DNA from: Providencia sp. PROV188
GTDB taxonomy: Bacteria; Pseudomonadota; Gammaproteobacteria; Enterobacterales; Enterobacteriaceae
Assembly (NCBI RefSeq): GCF_027595165.1
Contig: NZ_CP097291.1
Coordinates: 1,364,001-1,428,000 of the forward strand
Reading direction: 5' to 3'
DNA: 64,000 bases
Part shown: one piece after another, positions 28,089 through 38,661 of the stretch
How the letters are laid out: the number at the start of each line of letters is the position of its first letter
How positions within the stretch are numbered: position 1 is the first letter of the stretch
Translations under genes and position numbers: made by a program
Notes under the pieces: model-generated
Database searches by the model: none
The model's input: the letters and a program-made list of their open reading frames with translations, nothing else
What the model was told of the DNA's origin: nothing

Positions 28089-28110
28089 ACTGCCGGACTT
28101 ATCCGGCAGT
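28089..28110 (+). other. Intercistronic hairpin between motB and cheA
   Basis: ACTGCCGGA pairs perfectly with TCCGGCAGT around a short loop. No T tract follows, so it is more likely a processing or stability element than a terminator. Confidence 0.6.
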
Positions 28111-28149
28111 CAGTGTTAAGTGAAACTTAAGCGAAATTGGATAAAAAGC

Positions 28150-30360
28150 ATGGATATTACCGAGTTTTATCAAACATTTTTCGATGAAGCCGATGAGTTG
28201 CTTAGGGATATGGAACAGCATTTGCTTGAGCTTGATCCTATTGACCCAGATAGCGAGCAGCTCAATGCCATATTCCGCAGTGCCCACTCAATTAAAGGTG
28301 GGGCGGCAACCTTTGGTTTCACTCATCTACAAAACACCACGCATACCTTAGAAAACTTGCTCGATAAGGCACGTCATGATGAGCTGACATTAACGCCAGA
28401 TATTATTGACGTTTTCTTAGATGCAAAAGACGTGATGGTGTCCCAATTGGATGCCTATAAAAATGACTCATTACCGGATGATGAGACTTTCAAACGCATT
28501 TGTGATGTGCTCAAAAGCATTGAACATGATGTCAGCGAAGTCGGCCCGGAAGAGGTTGCCGCTCTTGTTAGCATGAGTACCGAAGAGACTGACTGTGTTG
28601 TGGCTGACGATGTTGCGACAGAAGAGTCCTCGTCAGAAACCGCGATGCAAACTCATGCTGCGTTGACAAATAACGAATTTTCTCACTATTTCATCATTAC
28701 GTTAAACGGTCTGAAATCGACGGAAGTAGATGTATTAGCGGATGAACTAGGTTTATTCGGTAGCTTATTTGGCTCTGAAAAAAGTGATTCCAGCTTAAAA
28801 GCGTGGTTAGGGACCAATACGGATATCGAAGATATCTGTGGAGTACTGTGTTTCGTCGTGGATGAGTCTCAAATCCAGCACAGCGAAATCAGTTTTGAAG
28901 AGTGCCAGCGTGCAACACAAGGTAGTAACCAGAAAAGTAAAGTTGCTGCAACTCTCGAAGAGCTGGAAGCAACGGTGGAAGAGTTGGCAGCAATGGTTGA
29001 AGCACCTGCCGATCCAGTTGAAGCGCCTCAAGCGGTTGTACCGACATCTACACTTGTTGCGGCACCAACGTCAGCGCCATCTTCGACATCATCATCTTCA
29101 GCATCGTCATCCGCAGCCACTAAAAAAGCTGCTGCAGCGAAGCCCAAAGGGGATTCAAGCAGTATTCGTGTTGCAGTTGAAAAAGTTGACCAACTGATCA
29201 ACTTAGTCGGCGAGCTGGTAATCATCCAGTCAATGTTGACTCAGCATAGCCAACAAGTTGACCAAAACGAATATGCAGATTTACTCAGTTCTATCGTTCA
29301 ATTAGAGCGTAACTCACGCGCTCTGCAAGAGTCAGTTATGTCCATTCGTATGATGCCGATGGATTATGTTTTCAGCCGTTTCCCACGTATGGTGCGCGAT
29401 ATTGCTTCTAAGCTGGGTAAGAAAATCGAACTAAAGGTGGAAGGTAGCTCAACCGAATTAGACAAGAGCCTTATCGAACGCATCGTCGATCCACTGAATC
29501 ACCTTGTCCGTAACAGTCTCGACCATGGTATTGAAAAACCAGAAGTTCGTTTGGCAAATGGTAAGCCTGAAGCGGGAACATTAACGCTCTCTGCGGCACA
29601 TCAAAGCGGCAATATCTGTATCGAAGTGCGTGATGATGGGGCAGGGCTAAACCGCGAACGAATTTTAGCAAAAGCTCGCTCTCAAGGTATGAATGTTCAC
29701 GATGGCATGACCAACGATGAAGTCGCGATGTTGATCATGGCGCCGGGCTTCTCTACTGCCGAAGTGGTGACGGATGTTTCAGGGCGTGGTGTCGGAATGG
29801 ACGTGGTTAAACGAAACATTCAAGACATGGGCGGACGTATTCAAATTGGTTTCACAGAAGGTAAAGGCACCATCATTCGGATTTTACTGCCATTAACCTT
29901 AGCCATTCTTGATGGTATGTCAGTCAAAGTCTCTGACGATGTGTTTATCGTGCCACTTAGTGCAATTATTAGCACATTACAGCCACGTCCAGAGGATATC
30001 TATCGCCTTGCCGGTGAAGAAAAAATGCTGCTCGTTCGCGGTGAATATTTACCACTGGTCGAATTGCATCACGTCTTTTCTATCAAAAATGCCGAACCAA
30101 ATCTTGCCAATAGTATCGCGCTGATCATCCAAAATGCGGGGCATCGTTTCGCTTTATTGGTTGACAAGCTGGTGGGGCAGCAGCAGGTCGTGGTGAAAAA
30201 TATCGAAAGTAATTATCGCAAAATTCCGGGAATTTCCGCTGCAACCATCATGGGCGACGGTTCTGTTTCGCTGATTTTAGACGTCGCAGAATTGCAGAGA
30301 ATGAACAACAACATTTTGATTAATAAGAAACAGCCTGTTTCTCAACCAGTAATGCACTAA
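28150..30360 (+). CDS. cheA: Chemotaxis histidine kinase CheA
   Basis: Receives receptor signals and phosphorylates CheY and CheB. Starting at the ATG at 28150 gives 736 residues beginning MDITEFYQTFFDEADELL as in E. coli; the GTG at 28120 would add ten residues without homology. P1 phospho-His lies in FRSAHSIKGGAATFG (His46). A P2 CheY-binding domain (about 170-260) is followed by an unusually long Ser/Ala/Thr-rich linker (about 290-340), then P3 dimerisation, P4 ATPase (N box HLVRNSLDHG, G boxes DDGAGL and GRGVGMDVV), and the P5 CheW-like domain. E. coli CheA has 654 residues, so the linkers account for the excess. Confidence 0.96.
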   Translation: MDITEFYQTFFDEADELLRDMEQHLLELDPIDPDSEQLNAIFRSAHSIKGGAATFGFTHLQNTTHTLENLLDKARHDELTLTPDIIDVFLDAKDVMVSQLDAYKNDSLPDDETFKRICDVLKSIEHDVSEVGPEEVAALVSMSTEETDCVVADDVATEESSSETAMQTHAALTNNEFSHYFIITLNGLKSTEVDVLADELGLFGSLFGSEKSDSSLKAWLGTNTDIEDICGVLCFVVDESQIQHSEISFEECQRATQGSNQKSKVAATLEELEATVEELAAMVEAPADPVEAPQAVVPTSTLVAAPTSAPSSTSSSSASSSAATKKAAAAKPKGDSSSIRVAVEKVDQLINLVGELVIIQSMLTQHSQQVDQNEYADLLSSIVQLERNSRALQESVMSIRMMPMDYVFSRFPRMVRDIASKLGKKIELKVEGSSTELDKSLIERIVDPLNHLVRNSLDHGIEKPEVRLANGKPEAGTLTLSAAHQSGNICIEVRDDGAGLNRERILAKARSQGMNVHDGMTNDEVAMLIMAPGFSTAEVVTDVSGRGVGMDVVKRNIQDMGGRIQIGFTEGKGTIIRILLPLTLAILDGMSVKVSDDVFIVPLSAIISTLQPRPEDIYRLAGEEKMLLVRGEYLPLVELHHVFSIKNAEPNLANSIALIIQNAGHRFALLVDKLVGQQQVVVKNIESNYRKIPGISAATIMGDGSVSLILDVAELQRMNNNILINKKQPVSQPVMH

Positions 30361-30376
30361 ATAGAGGTTATATACC

Positions 30377-30874
30377 ATGTCTATGTTAGATGACGATTTA
30401 AACAAGCTTGAAGAAGAAAAGAATGGCGAAGGCTACCTCATTTTTACGCTTGGTGAAGAAGAGTACGGAATCGAGATTTTAAAAGTGCAGGAAATTCGTG
30501 GTTATGAGCAAGTGACTCGTATTGCGAATACTCCTGACTTTATTAAAGGTGTCACCAACCTGCGTGGCGTCATTATTCCGATCATCGATCTGCGCATTAA
30601 GTTTTCCCATGAAAACGTTGTTTACAACGACAACACCGTCGTCATCGTTGTGAACTTAAAAGACCGAGTTGTGGGAATTGTGGTTGATGGTGTTTCCGAT
30701 GTACTGGTGTTGCATGAAGAGCAAATTGCACCACCGCCAGATTTCGCGGTGACATTATCCACTCAGTATCTGACCGGTCTAGGAACAGTAGGCGAACGTA
30801 TGTTGATTTTGGTTGATATCGAAAAATTATTGACCAGTGAAGAGATGGCGTTAATCGACAATATCGCGGAATAA
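30377..30874 (+). CDS. cheW: Chemotaxis coupling protein CheW
   Basis: Links chemoreceptors to CheA. The 165-residue SH3-like protein contains [44 protein letters not shown] and [10 protein letters not shown], the family core. It has an AGAGG ribosome site and follows cheA by 16 bases in the same operon. Confidence 0.97.
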   Translation: MSMLDDDLNKLEEEKNGEGYLIFTLGEEEYGIEILKVQEIRGYEQVTRIANTPDFIKGVTNLRGVIIPIIDLRIKFSHENVVYNDNTVVIVVNLKDRVVGIVVDGVSDVLVLHEEQIAPPPDFAVTLSTQYLTGLGTVGERMLILVDIEKLLTSEEMALIDNIAE

Positions 30875-30933
30875 CGAGTCATTAGATGCGTTAAATACGC
30901 TGATAATTTGCTCAAAAATGGTAAGTGAATGAC

Positions 30934-30960
30934 TAAAGTTTTTGAGCAACTGTCCGATAT
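30934..30960 (+). promoter_or_regulatory. Sigma-28 (FliA) promoter of the first chemoreceptor gene
   Basis: TAAAGTTT (30934-30941), exactly 11 bases, TCCGATAT (30953-30960). The consensus is TAAAGTTT-N11-GCCGATAA. It lies 34 bases before the receptor start. Confidence 0.88.
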
Positions 30961-30994
30961 CCAAACTACAACAACACTATGTTAGTAAAACACC

Positions 30995-32680
30995 ATGTAC
31001 AGTCGAATTAAAATCGTATCAGGACTTTTGTCCGTTATTTTTGTATTTATTTTATTGCAGCTGGTATCAAGTGGTTTGATGTTTACCAAACTCGGCGATA
31101 ACAGCGACAGTATTAATTATTTGAATTCTCTCCAACGCCAAAGACTCGTTCTGACTCAAAGCTGGGTCAATCTATTGCAAGCTCGTTCTGACTTAAACCG
31201 CGCCATTAACGCGTATTTATTAGAAGAGTTAAGCATTAAAGATGATGCCTCTGCTGCGGATCTTATTGCTTCAGCAAAAGGTAAATTTAAAGCTGCCGAT
31301 GAAGCGTATGACAGCTACAGAAAGTTGATGGCAAACGCAGATGTGGATAAGGGGTTATTTGATAACTTACTAAAATCCTATGAGGATTATCGTGTTGCAT
31401 TAACCAAACTGTCGGAATATGCAGAGAAGGGGGATTTAAACGGCTTCTATGCGCATAGAACGTCAGGGTTACAAGCCAAATTTGAAGAGCAATTTGGCCT
31501 CTATTTTGCTGAAATTTCTTCAGATTTTGAAAATGAAGTCGTGAATGCAGAATCCAATTACCGCCAATCACTGTATTTGCTGGTTATCTTATCCGTACTG
31601 TTAGCAGTGATCAGCGTGATTAGCTATCGCTATGTGCGTAAAGGGATCACTGAGCCATTAAATACGCTGATCGAGCGCATTAAAGTGTTCGCTTCAGGGG
31701 ATTTAACGCCAAAAATTGATACCTCAGCGAACAATGAAATTGGTGAGTTAGCGCGTGGTGCTCAGCACATGCAACAAGAGCTGATCAATACGGTTCGTGG
31801 TGTACTGGATGGTAGTGAAACTATCTATCAGGGAACCACTGAAATCGCAGCGGGTAACAATGACTTATCTTCACGTACCGAGCAGCAAGTGGCTTGCTTA
31901 GAAGAAACGTCTGCTAGCATGAGTGAGCTGACAGCAACCGTTAAGCAAAACACTGAATATGCTCATCAAGCTAGCGAGTTTGCAAGCCAAGCTTCTGTTA
32001 TTGCAAAAGAAGGCGGCAAAGTGGTGTCTAACGTGGTTCATACCATGCGCAACATTGCTGATAGCTCGCAAAAAATCTCTGACATTACCGCTGTTATCGA
32101 CAGTATTGCTTTCCAAACCAATATCCTCGCATTGAATGCTGCGGTTGAAGCGGCGCGTGCTGGTGAGCATGGCCGTGGATTTGCTGTGGTTGCCGATGAA
32201 GTTCGTAGCCTTGCTCAACGCAGCGCAGATGCAGCAAAAGAGATCAAAGGCTTGATTGAAGACTCTGTTTCTAGAACAGACGTAGGGGCTCGCCAAGCAG
32301 AAGATGCTGGTGAAACAATGACAAAAATTGTCGACTCAGTCACACGTGTTACTGACATCATGACGCACATCGCAACCGCGTCTGATGAGCAGAGCAAAGG
32401 TATTGCTCAAGTGAGTATTGCCGTGGAAGAGATGGACAAAGTAACTCAGCAAAACGCCTCACTCGTTGAGCAATCCGCTGTTGCTGCAAATGTACTGGAA
32501 GAGCAAGTCGCTAAGCTTTCCCAGTTGATCTCCATTTTCCGTTTACCTGCAATGGATCAAGCAAAAGTACGCAACGCACAACCTGCACCAAGAACAGTAT
32601 CTAATATTGTTAAAACACCAGATTTATCCAAAATCGCATCGAAAAATCATAAAGATGACGATAACTGGGAAACCTTTTAA
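30995..32680 (+). CDS. Methyl-accepting chemotaxis receptor 1 (Tsr/Tar type, NWETF tail)
   Basis: A 561-residue transmembrane receptor: helix 1 (about 6-30), a periplasmic four-helix ligand domain, helix 2 (about 190-212), HAMP, and the cytoplasmic signalling hairpin with [36 protein letters not shown] matches the Tsr/Tar ligand helix, keeping two of the arginines that bind the amino-acid carboxylate, so an amino-acid attractant is plausible. The last five residues are NWETF, the CheR/CheB-docking pentapeptide of high-abundance receptors. The first adaptation helix reads [14 protein letters not shown], with a Cys and Ser residues unusual in Tsr. Confidence 0.93.
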   Translation: MYSRIKIVSGLLSVIFVFILLQLVSSGLMFTKLGDNSDSINYLNSLQRQRLVLTQSWVNLLQARSDLNRAINAYLLEELSIKDDASAADLIASAKGKFKAADEAYDSYRKLMANADVDKGLFDNLLKSYEDYRVALTKLSEYAEKGDLNGFYAHRTSGLQAKFEEQFGLYFAEISSDFENEVVNAESNYRQSLYLLVILSVLLAVISVISYRYVRKGITEPLNTLIERIKVFASGDLTPKIDTSANNEIGELARGAQHMQQELINTVRGVLDGSETIYQGTTEIAAGNNDLSSRTEQQVACLEETSASMSELTATVKQNTEYAHQASEFASQASVIAKEGGKVVSNVVHTMRNIADSSQKISDITAVIDSIAFQTNILALNAAVEAARAGEHGRGFAVVADEVRSLAQRSADAAKEIKGLIEDSVSRTDVGARQAEDAGETMTKIVDSVTRVTDIMTHIATASDEQSKGIAQVSIAVEEMDKVTQQNASLVEQSAVAANVLEEQVAKLSQLISIFRLPAMDQAKVRNAQPAPRTVSNIVKTPDLSKIASKNHKDDDNWETF

Positions 32681-32695
32681 GGGTAAATCTGTTCG

Positions 32696-32728
32696 AGCGC
32701 TGTGAGAGTTTCTCTCGCAGCGCTTTTA
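32696..32728 (+). terminator. Terminator after receptor 1
   Basis: AGCGCTG-T-GAGAG pairs with CTCTC-G-CAGCGCT and is followed by TTTTA. Confidence 0.8.
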
Positions 32729-32792
32729 TATGTTTAAGCTCGATAATTAAAAAAGGGCCAAATTTTTGGCTGGCATAAGTAGGGGATTAAAT

Positions 32793-34358
32793 ATGTTAGG
32801 AAAGAATATCCGAATTTCAGTGAGCTTATACTTACTCCTGATTTTATTTTGTGGCATGCAGTTAACCTCAAGCGGCGTTTCTGTTGGCATCGTTAACAGC
32901 GAATTAAACGCGCTAGAAAGAATCGATATGGGTTCTAAAAAACGCGCATTACTGGAAGAGACCAGCAAAAACTTAATGCAGGCACGTAATAGCCTGACTC
33001 AAATTGCCTTACTGATGAAAGTAGGCGACCACGTTCCATTAATCGAAGAAACCCGCGTTGTTTTCGATAACTACTTAATTTCAGCTAACAAATCGTATAA
33101 CGAATTCAAAACTCAGCCAGTGCTAAGCGAAAAAGAAAACTTAGCGGCATTGGAAGAGAAATTTAATGCCTTTGTCGTCACGTTAAACGCATTGAAAGGC
33201 AATCTTGATAACAACGATGTTGCGGCTTATATCAATCTGCCTGCACAACAAAACCAAGATGAATTAATCAGTGTTATTAATAATTATCTCTCTGTTTTAA
33301 ATGATGAAAGTAATGATTCTATTGCGGATGCAAGATTTTATAACCAATTTGCATGGGTTTCATTCTTTACCGTCATTGTCATTATTTTCGGTGTGATTGC
33401 CGTTGTGCATCTGTGGTTAAAACGTAAAGTCATTTCACCATTAAACAGCATGAGTGAACACTTTATGCACGTTGCGGAAGGAAAACTAAATCAGAATATT
33501 GAAATTAATTTCCGTGATGAAATCGGTGATGTATTCGAAAAATTAAAAGTCATGCAGCAATCATTGGCAAAAACTGTCACCTCTATTCGTTCTAATACAG
33601 ACCAAATGTATACGGGTATTCGTGAGATTGCTTTAGGGAATAATAATTTATCATCAAGAACAGAACAGCAGGCCGCCTCGTTAGAAGAGACGGCAGCGAG
33701 TATGGAAGAGTTAACTGCGACAGTGAAACAAAACGCCGATAATGCGCGTCAAGCTAGCGAACTTGCAGTGAGTGCATCGCGCACAGCGACAAAAGGCGGT
33801 GAAATCACGGAAGGTGTGATTGACACGATGACTGCCATTTCTAATAGCTCTCAGAAAATTAGCGCCATCATCAGTGTCATTGATGGCATCGCTTTCCAGA
33901 CCAACATCCTTGCATTAAATGCTGCAGTAGAAGCGGCGCGTGCGGGTGAACAAGGTCGTGGATTCTCGGTAGTTGCAGGTGAAGTTCGCGCATTAGCGCA
34001 ACGAAGCGCTGAAGCGGCGAAAGAGATCAAAGGCTTGATTGACGAGTCAGTAGGGCGTGTGAACCAGGGCTCTCAGTTGGTGAATGAAGCAGGTCAAACC
34101 ATGAATGAACTGGTTGCCGCTGTTAACCAAGTGACTGAATTAATGGGCAATATTGCGTCTGCATCGAATGAACAGAGCCGAGGTATTGAGCAAGTTGCGA
34201 TTGCAGTAAGCCAAATGGATTCTGTTACACAACAAAACGCCGCATTAGTAGAGCAATCAACCAGTGCGACAGCAGCACTTGAAGACCAAGCCAATAATTT
34301 GGTCGAGACTGTGGAATTTTTCGAATTACCAGAACAGTCGACCCGAGTTAGACGGTAA
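32793..34358 (+). CDS. Methyl-accepting chemotaxis receptor 2 (no docking tail)
   Basis: A 521-residue receptor with two membrane helices (about 8-30 and 186-209), HAMP, and the full methyl-accepting domain ([21 protein letters not shown] and [20 protein letters not shown]). The ATG at 32793 follows AGGGG; the frame opens with a TTG at 32766. The ligand helix reads [14 protein letters not shown]: the first arginine is kept, the second is Gln, so ligand choice probably differs from receptor 1. It ends STRVRR and lacks NWETF, so it is a low-abundance type that depends on receptor 1 for methylation. Confidence 0.93.
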   Translation: MLGKNIRISVSLYLLLILFCGMQLTSSGVSVGIVNSELNALERIDMGSKKRALLEETSKNLMQARNSLTQIALLMKVGDHVPLIEETRVVFDNYLISANKSYNEFKTQPVLSEKENLAALEEKFNAFVVTLNALKGNLDNNDVAAYINLPAQQNQDELISVINNYLSVLNDESNDSIADARFYNQFAWVSFFTVIVIIFGVIAVVHLWLKRKVISPLNSMSEHFMHVAEGKLNQNIEINFRDEIGDVFEKLKVMQQSLAKTVTSIRSNTDQMYTGIREIALGNNNLSSRTEQQAASLEETAASMEELTATVKQNADNARQASELAVSASRTATKGGEITEGVIDTMTAISNSSQKISAIISVIDGIAFQTNILALNAAVEAARAGEQGRGFSVVAGEVRALAQRSAEAAKEIKGLIDESVGRVNQGSQLVNEAGQTMNELVAAVNQVTELMGNIASASNEQSRGIEQVAIAVSQMDSVTQQNAALVEQSTSATAALEDQANNLVETVEFFELPEQSTRVRR

Positions 34359-34462
34359 TGGGTATTCATGCGATAGCGTGAATAATGAACTCTCAATCTA
34401 GATAACTTGAACTAGGGAGAGGCGGTTAGTTAGACAACGCATAAGTTAGACGATGATAGTTA

Positions 34463-34495
34463 GGCAGCCACTTTCGGCTGCCTCGCCGGTTTTTA
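34463..34495 (+). terminator. Hairpin after receptor 2
   Basis: GGCAGCC/GGCTGCC (34463-34469 and 34476-34482) with a TTTTT tract eight bases later. The distance makes it an imperfect terminator; read-through to cheR is likely. Confidence 0.5.
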
Positions 34496-34516
34496 TTGAA
34501 TAGGACGACAAGTACG

Positions 34517-35356
34517 ATGCTATTAGTACCACAGATAGAACCTTTGACTGATGACGAGTTTGGTCGGGTTTGTCGATTTATTCATAAAAAGTCTGGAATA
34601 GTCCTTACGATGAATAAGAAAAATATGGTCTATAACCGCTTATTAAAGCGCTTACGTGACTGTAATATCGACAATTTTTCTGATTACTTACGGATGTTAG
34701 AGCGTGAACCGTTGAATACGGAATGGCAAGCATTTATCAACGCACTGACCACAAACTTAACGGCATTCTTTCGAGAGCCTCACCACTTTGCGACATTGAC
34801 AGATTTTTTAAAAAGCCGTCGAAATAGCAATATCAATATTTGGTGTTCGGCTTCTTCGACAGGGGAAGAACCTTATTCTATCGCCATGACAGTGAGCGAT
34901 GTTCTGGGAGCCAACGCTGTCAATGCCAAGGTCGTTGCCAGTGATATTGACACGGAAGTATTAGAGAAAGCGAAACAAGGGATCTATCGAATCGAAGAAC
35001 TCAAAACCCTGACAGCACTGCAACGGCAGCGCTACTTCATGAAAGGGGTGGGTGAGTACGAAGGGTTTGCTCGCGTAAAGCCCGCACTTAGCAACATGAT
35101 TGAGTTTCGTTACTTAAACCTGACGGAAGGCGATTGGCAATTACAACATCGCTTCGATGCGATTTTTTGCCGCAACGTCATGATTTATTTTGACAAGGAA
35201 ATGCAGATAAAACTGCTAGAGCGCTTTGCGCCACTGCTCAAGCCGGATGGCTTATTGTTTATTGGTCACTCTGAAAATATTTCGCAACTGACAAAACAGT
35301 TTGTGATCAATGGGCAGACCGTCTACAGCTTAGCGTCGGCGAGGAGAGGACAATGA
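34517..35356 (+). CDS. cheR: Chemotaxis receptor methyltransferase CheR
   Basis: Methylates receptor glutamates with S-adenosylmethionine. The 279-residue product has the N-terminal helical domain ([19 protein letters not shown]), then the Rossmann domain with [30 protein letters not shown] and [14 protein letters not shown]. The ATG at 34517 is chosen because AGGACGA lies upstream and the preceding in-frame TTG gives residues without homology. Its stop overlaps cheB by four bases (ATGA). Confidence 0.95.
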   Translation: MLLVPQIEPLTDDEFGRVCRFIHKKSGIVLTMNKKNMVYNRLLKRLRDCNIDNFSDYLRMLEREPLNTEWQAFINALTTNLTAFFREPHHFATLTDFLKSRRNSNINIWCSASSTGEEPYSIAMTVSDVLGANAVNAKVVASDIDTEVLEKAKQGIYRIEELKTLTALQRQRYFMKGVGEYEGFARVKPALSNMIEFRYLNLTEGDWQLQHRFDAIFCRNVMIYFDKEMQIKLLERFAPLLKPDGLLFIGHSENISQLTKQFVINGQTVYSLASARRGQ

Positions 35357-36420
35357 AAAAAATAAAAGTATTGTGCGTCGATGACTCTGCACTCATGCGC
35401 CAATTAATGCGTGAAATTATCAACAGTCACACTGATATGGAAGTGGTCGACACAGCGCCAGATCCGTATGTTGCTCGGGACTTAATTAAGCAACTGGAGC
35501 CAGATGTTATCACCCTCGATGTTGAAATGCCGAGAATGGATGGCATTGATTTTTTAGAGAAATTGATGCGGCTGCATCCAATTCCGGTCGTTATGGTCTC
35601 CACATTAACCTCTAAAGGCTCTGAAGTGACATTAAAGGCTTTAGAACTGGGCGCCGTAGATTTTGTGACAAAACCACAGATTGGTATTCGCGAAACCATG
35701 ATGAGTTATCGCGATATGATCGGTGAAAAAATTCGCGCAGCGGCAATGTCTAAAATGTCGCAGCGTAACCGTTTTGCTCGTACAGAGAAAAAAGTTGCTG
35801 AGCCGACAACTCTCGCTAAACCGCTGACGCCATACGTGTGCAACAACCGTGTGATAGCCGTGGGAGCCTCAACTGGTGGAACAGAAGCTATCCGCCAATT
35901 TTTAGAGATGCTGCCAAGAGAATGCCCGCCAGTGGTGATCACTCAGCATATGCCAGCAGGCTTCACTCGCTCTTTTGCTGAACGCTTAAATAAACTGTGT
36001 GCACTTACAGTTAAAGAGGCGGAGCACAATGAGATTTTGCAAAAAGGCTGCGCCTATATTGCGCCGGGTGATTCACACATGTTGATTGCCGATAAAGGCA
36101 AAGGTTATCAAGTGGTGTTGGAACAGAGCGAGCCGGTTAACCGCCATCGTCCTTCCGTCGATGTGCTATTTGACTCAGTCGCTAAGCATGTCGGACGTAA
36201 ATGTATTGGTATTTTGCTGACCGGAATGGGAATGGATGGCGCCAAGGGCTTACTCAACCTGCGTCAACAAGGGGCTTTCACTTATGCTCAAAACGAAAGT
36301 AGTTGCGTCGTATTTGGTATGCCGCGTGCTGCAATCGAAATGAATGCCGCAGATGAAGTGCTGGATCTACTGAAAATTGCCCCAAGCGTATTAACAAAAC
36401 TTTCTACTGTCACCGTTTAG
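35353..36420 (+). CDS. cheB: Chemotaxis receptor methylesterase CheB
   Basis: Response regulator that removes methyl and amide groups from receptors. The 355-residue protein has a receiver domain with the phospho-Asp at 56 in [16 protein letters not shown], a linker, and the esterase domain with the serine in [10 protein letters not shown], the His in [10 protein letters not shown] and the Asp in [11 protein letters not shown]. It overlaps cheR and is followed by a hairpin over its stop (CTGTCACC/GGTGACAG, about 36405-36430). Confidence 0.97.
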   Translation: MKKIKVLCVDDSALMRQLMREIINSHTDMEVVDTAPDPYVARDLIKQLEPDVITLDVEMPRMDGIDFLEKLMRLHPIPVVMVSTLTSKGSEVTLKALELGAVDFVTKPQIGIRETMMSYRDMIGEKIRAAAMSKMSQRNRFARTEKKVAEPTTLAKPLTPYVCNNRVIAVGASTGGTEAIRQFLEMLPRECPPVVITQHMPAGFTRSFAERLNKLCALTVKEAEHNEILQKGCAYIAPGDSHMLIADKGKGYQVVLEQSEPVNRHRPSVDVLFDSVAKHVGRKCIGILLTGMGMDGAKGLLNLRQQGAFTYAQNESSCVVFGMPRAAIEMNAADEVLDLLKIAPSVLTKLSTVTV

Positions 36421-36462
36421 TGGTGACAGTTTATTTATCATTGTATTTTTGAAGGAGTGGTT

Positions 36463-36855
36463 ATGGCCGCTAAAGATCTGAGCTTTCTGGTTGTCGATGA
36501 CTTTTCTACTATGCGTCGCATCGTCCGTAACTTATTAAAAGAACTTGGTTTTAACAAAATTGAAGAAGCGGAAGATGGCGTTGATGCCCTCGAAAAAATC
36601 CGTGCTGGGAATATTGATTTTGTTGTTGCTGACTGGAATATGCCAAATATGGATGGTTTAGAGTTACTCAAAACCATTCGTGGTGATGATGCACTTAAAC
36701 ATATCCCTGTCTTAATGGTGACCGCAGAAGCGAAAAAAGAAAATATTATTGCGGCAGCACAAGCTGGTGCGAGCGGCTATGTTGTGAAACCGTTTACCGC
36801 AGCTATCCTCGAAGAAAAATTAAATAAAGTGTTTGAAAAAATGGGGCTGCAATAA
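36463..36855 (+). CDS. cheY: Chemotaxis response regulator CheY
   Basis: Phospho-CheY binds FliM and switches motor direction. The 130-residue protein is nearly the same as E. coli CheY, with Asp12-Asp13, phospho-Asp57 in [12 protein letters not shown], Thr in [11 protein letters not shown] and Lys109 in VKPFTAA. The ATG at 36463 follows AAGGAG by five bases; the GTG at 36457 is inside that ribosome site. Confidence 0.98.
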   Translation: MAAKDLSFLVVDDFSTMRRIVRNLLKELGFNKIEEAEDGVDALEKIRAGNIDFVVADWNMPNMDGLELLKTIRGDDALKHIPVLMVTAEAKKENIIAAAQAGASGYVVKPFTAAILEEKLNKVFEKMGLQ

Positions 36856-36879
36856 TCGCGGGCGGTAAAGGAGACAGTG

Positions 36880-37524
36880 ATGATTGAACAAGTAGCAATG
36901 AATGGCAGTCGTAATGGCACTGGCAACGAAGATCTAAAACACGTCATTACACGTATTGGAACTCTGATGCGAACCTTACGTGAAAGTATGCGTGAGTTGG
37001 GTTTAGAGAAAAGCGTTCAGCAGGCAGTAGCAAGTATTCCAGACGGTAAAGACCGCCTGCGTTATATTGCGCAAATGACAGCCCAAGCGGCAGAAAAAAC
37101 ACTTAACGGCATTGATGTTATCAAGCCGCTGCAAGTGGAAATGAACAAAAATGCGATTGCGTTGCAGCAACAGTGGGAAGAGGCGGCGTCCGGTGAAGTC
37201 TCTGAAGCGTTACGCGGCTCCACTCAAGCATTTTTGGGACAAGTTATCCAAGATAGCGAAGTGACGAAAGCTGAACTATTAGAAATCATGATGGCGCAAG
37301 ACTTCCAAGACTTAACGGGGCAAGTCGTCAAAAAAATGATGGAAGTGGTTGAAGAAGCAGAGAAACAGCTACTAGCGTTGCTGATGGAAAATACACCACC
37401 AGAAATGCGAGTGAAGACTCAAAGTGAAAGCCTGCTCAATGGTCCTCAGATTAATAAAGAAGGTGTGAATGTGATGGCATCACAGTCACAGGTGGATGAT
37501 CTGTTAGATGAATTAGGTTTCTAA
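36880..37524 (+). CDS. cheZ: CheY phosphatase CheZ
   Basis: Removes phosphate from CheY. The 214-residue all-helical protein equals the E. coli length. The catalytic Gln lies in AQDFQDLTGQVVKKMM, and the C-terminal CheY-binding peptide is VDDLLDELGF. The ATG at 36880 follows AAAGGAG; the GTG at 36877 is part of the spacer. It is the last chemotaxis gene of the cheRBYZ group. Confidence 0.97.
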   Translation: MIEQVAMNGSRNGTGNEDLKHVITRIGTLMRTLRESMRELGLEKSVQQAVASIPDGKDRLRYIAQMTAQAAEKTLNGIDVIKPLQVEMNKNAIALQQQWEEAASGEVSEALRGSTQAFLGQVIQDSEVTKAELLEIMMAQDFQDLTGQVVKKMMEVVEEAEKQLLALLMENTPPEMRVKTQSESLLNGPQINKEGVNVMASQSQVDDLLDELGF

Positions 37525-37639
37525 TTCGCTCCTTCGAGATATTTTGAGCTATAGCGTTATTGGCTGAGTTTATCTGCTTGCTATGGCTCAAACTATTTAG
37601 GGTAGTTGTGCATCATTATTTTATTAGCAATTTTTCATC

Positions 37640-37915
37640 AAAACCCATCGACCAGTAGATCGCGTTTTTGATTTTATCTCTTTAGTACCCAATGCAAATA
37701 ATCTCTTTTCCTAGCATGGACTTAGAGATAGCTGACATCAAATGAGTCATAAGTACATAGGGCTGTCCTTCAATATTAATAATCGGGTTAAGTCGAATCG
37801 GTAGGGCGGCTTGTTGATGACGTGTATCAAATAATGGAATGATAAGGCGTGTTGTTAGGTCATGAATAAGTTGCAATTGCTGACGAATGACTGGATAGCG
37901 TGCCGAGAAATGAAA
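37640..37915 (-). pseudogene. ccdB: ccdB-like gyrase toxin remnant with an in-frame stop
   Basis: CcdB poisons DNA gyrase through its C-terminal residues. On the minus strand the frame has FSARYPVIRQQLQLIHDLTTRLIIPLF (read in two parts: SARYP then LTTRLIIPL), then RLNPIINIEGQPYVLMTH and SKSMLGKEIICIGY, matching the CcdB core (SARYPYLLDVQSD ... TRVVVPL ... KRLNPVFEIDGEKYVLMTQ). A TAA at 37682-37684 follows, and the same frame goes on with RDKIKNAIYWSMGF, which matches the CcdB tail (RDEIKNAI ... GF). The N-terminal strand before FSARYP is missing, after another stop at 37916. A ccdA antitoxin is not seen upstream. The toxin is therefore inactive. Confidence 0.75.
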
Positions 37916-38029
37916 TTATAATGGTGGAATAGGGAGAGGAATGTTGAGGTGGTAAAAGAGGATATTAATAGGGCATTAACGCAGGCTTGAATAGCTTTTC
38001 AAACCTGCGCAAACAAAACAGAGATAAAG

Positions 38030-38377
38030 TTATTTCTTTTTATTCAACATAGCTTTTAAATCTGCAAACGGGTTATAAGTGGCTTCACCCACATCTTTTT
38101 GTGCATCTTCACCCGCAACCACATTCGTTCCGTACTGGTCGGCTTCTGTATACTTAGAGTGTTCATGGTCATGGCAGAAGAGACACAATAATTCCCAGTT
38201 ACTGCCATCTTCAGGGTTATTGGTATGATCATGATCGATATGATGAACAGTTAATTCTCTTAGATTCGAATAAACGAATTCCCGTGTGCAGCGTCCACAT
38301 ATCCATGGATAAATCTTGAGTGCTTTTTCACGGTAGCCACTTTCTAAGCGAGCATAGTTTTTAGGGATCAAAGCCAT
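38030..38377 (-). CDS. yajD: YajD family HNH nuclease
   Basis: A 115-residue HNH nuclease-fold protein of unknown role; length and most of the sequence match E. coli YajD (PKNYARLESGYREKALKIYP, RELTVHHIDHDHTNNPEDGS, LCLFCHDHEHSKYTEADQYG). Two cysteine pairs (CGRC and CLFC) would bind the structural zinc, and HHIDHDH holds the catalytic histidines. The ATG at 38377 follows AGGTGA by eight bases. It is inserted between cheZ and flhB and points against them; it is not part of motility by any evidence here. Confidence 0.93.
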   Translation of the reverse strand: MALIPKNYARLESGYREKALKIYPWICGRCTREFVYSNLRELTVHHIDHDHTNNPEDGSNWELLCLFCHDHEHSKYTEADQYGTNVVAGEDAQKDVGEATYNPFADLKAMLNKKK

Positions 38378-38515
38378 AACGAATATCACCTGCTATAAAT
38401 AGAGTGTTTTATATTGATACTGTCAATATACCCCATTTTACAGCACGGGTATTATAGGAAGTGATTTTTTAGGTCATCCTTTTTGACTTTTTCTCTTGTT
38501 ACCTTTCATTTGCCT

Positions 38516-38537
38516 CTTTGCGAAGCGCTTCGCAAAG
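38516..38537. promoter_or_regulatory. 22-bp perfect palindrome upstream of flhB
   Basis: CTTTGCGAAGC followed directly by its exact reverse complement GCTTCGCAAAG. No T tract follows; it lies 125 bases before flhB, in the gap between yajD and flhB (both promoters). It may be an operator. Confidence 0.55.
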
Positions 38538-38661
38538 TTGTTGCCATATTGCTCAATAGCCAAAAAACCCCTGCGAACTACGTCTATTTTCCACCATTGA
38601 TTTTTTTACACTCTGTCATGCTATAGCGACTATGCGTATAGGCTAATTTTTTGGAAGTCAC

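Noticed and set aside
37916..38029. A ccdA antitoxin upstream of the ccdB remnant
   Set aside because: No frame long enough, and no ribbon-helix-helix or CcdA C-terminal motif is visible.
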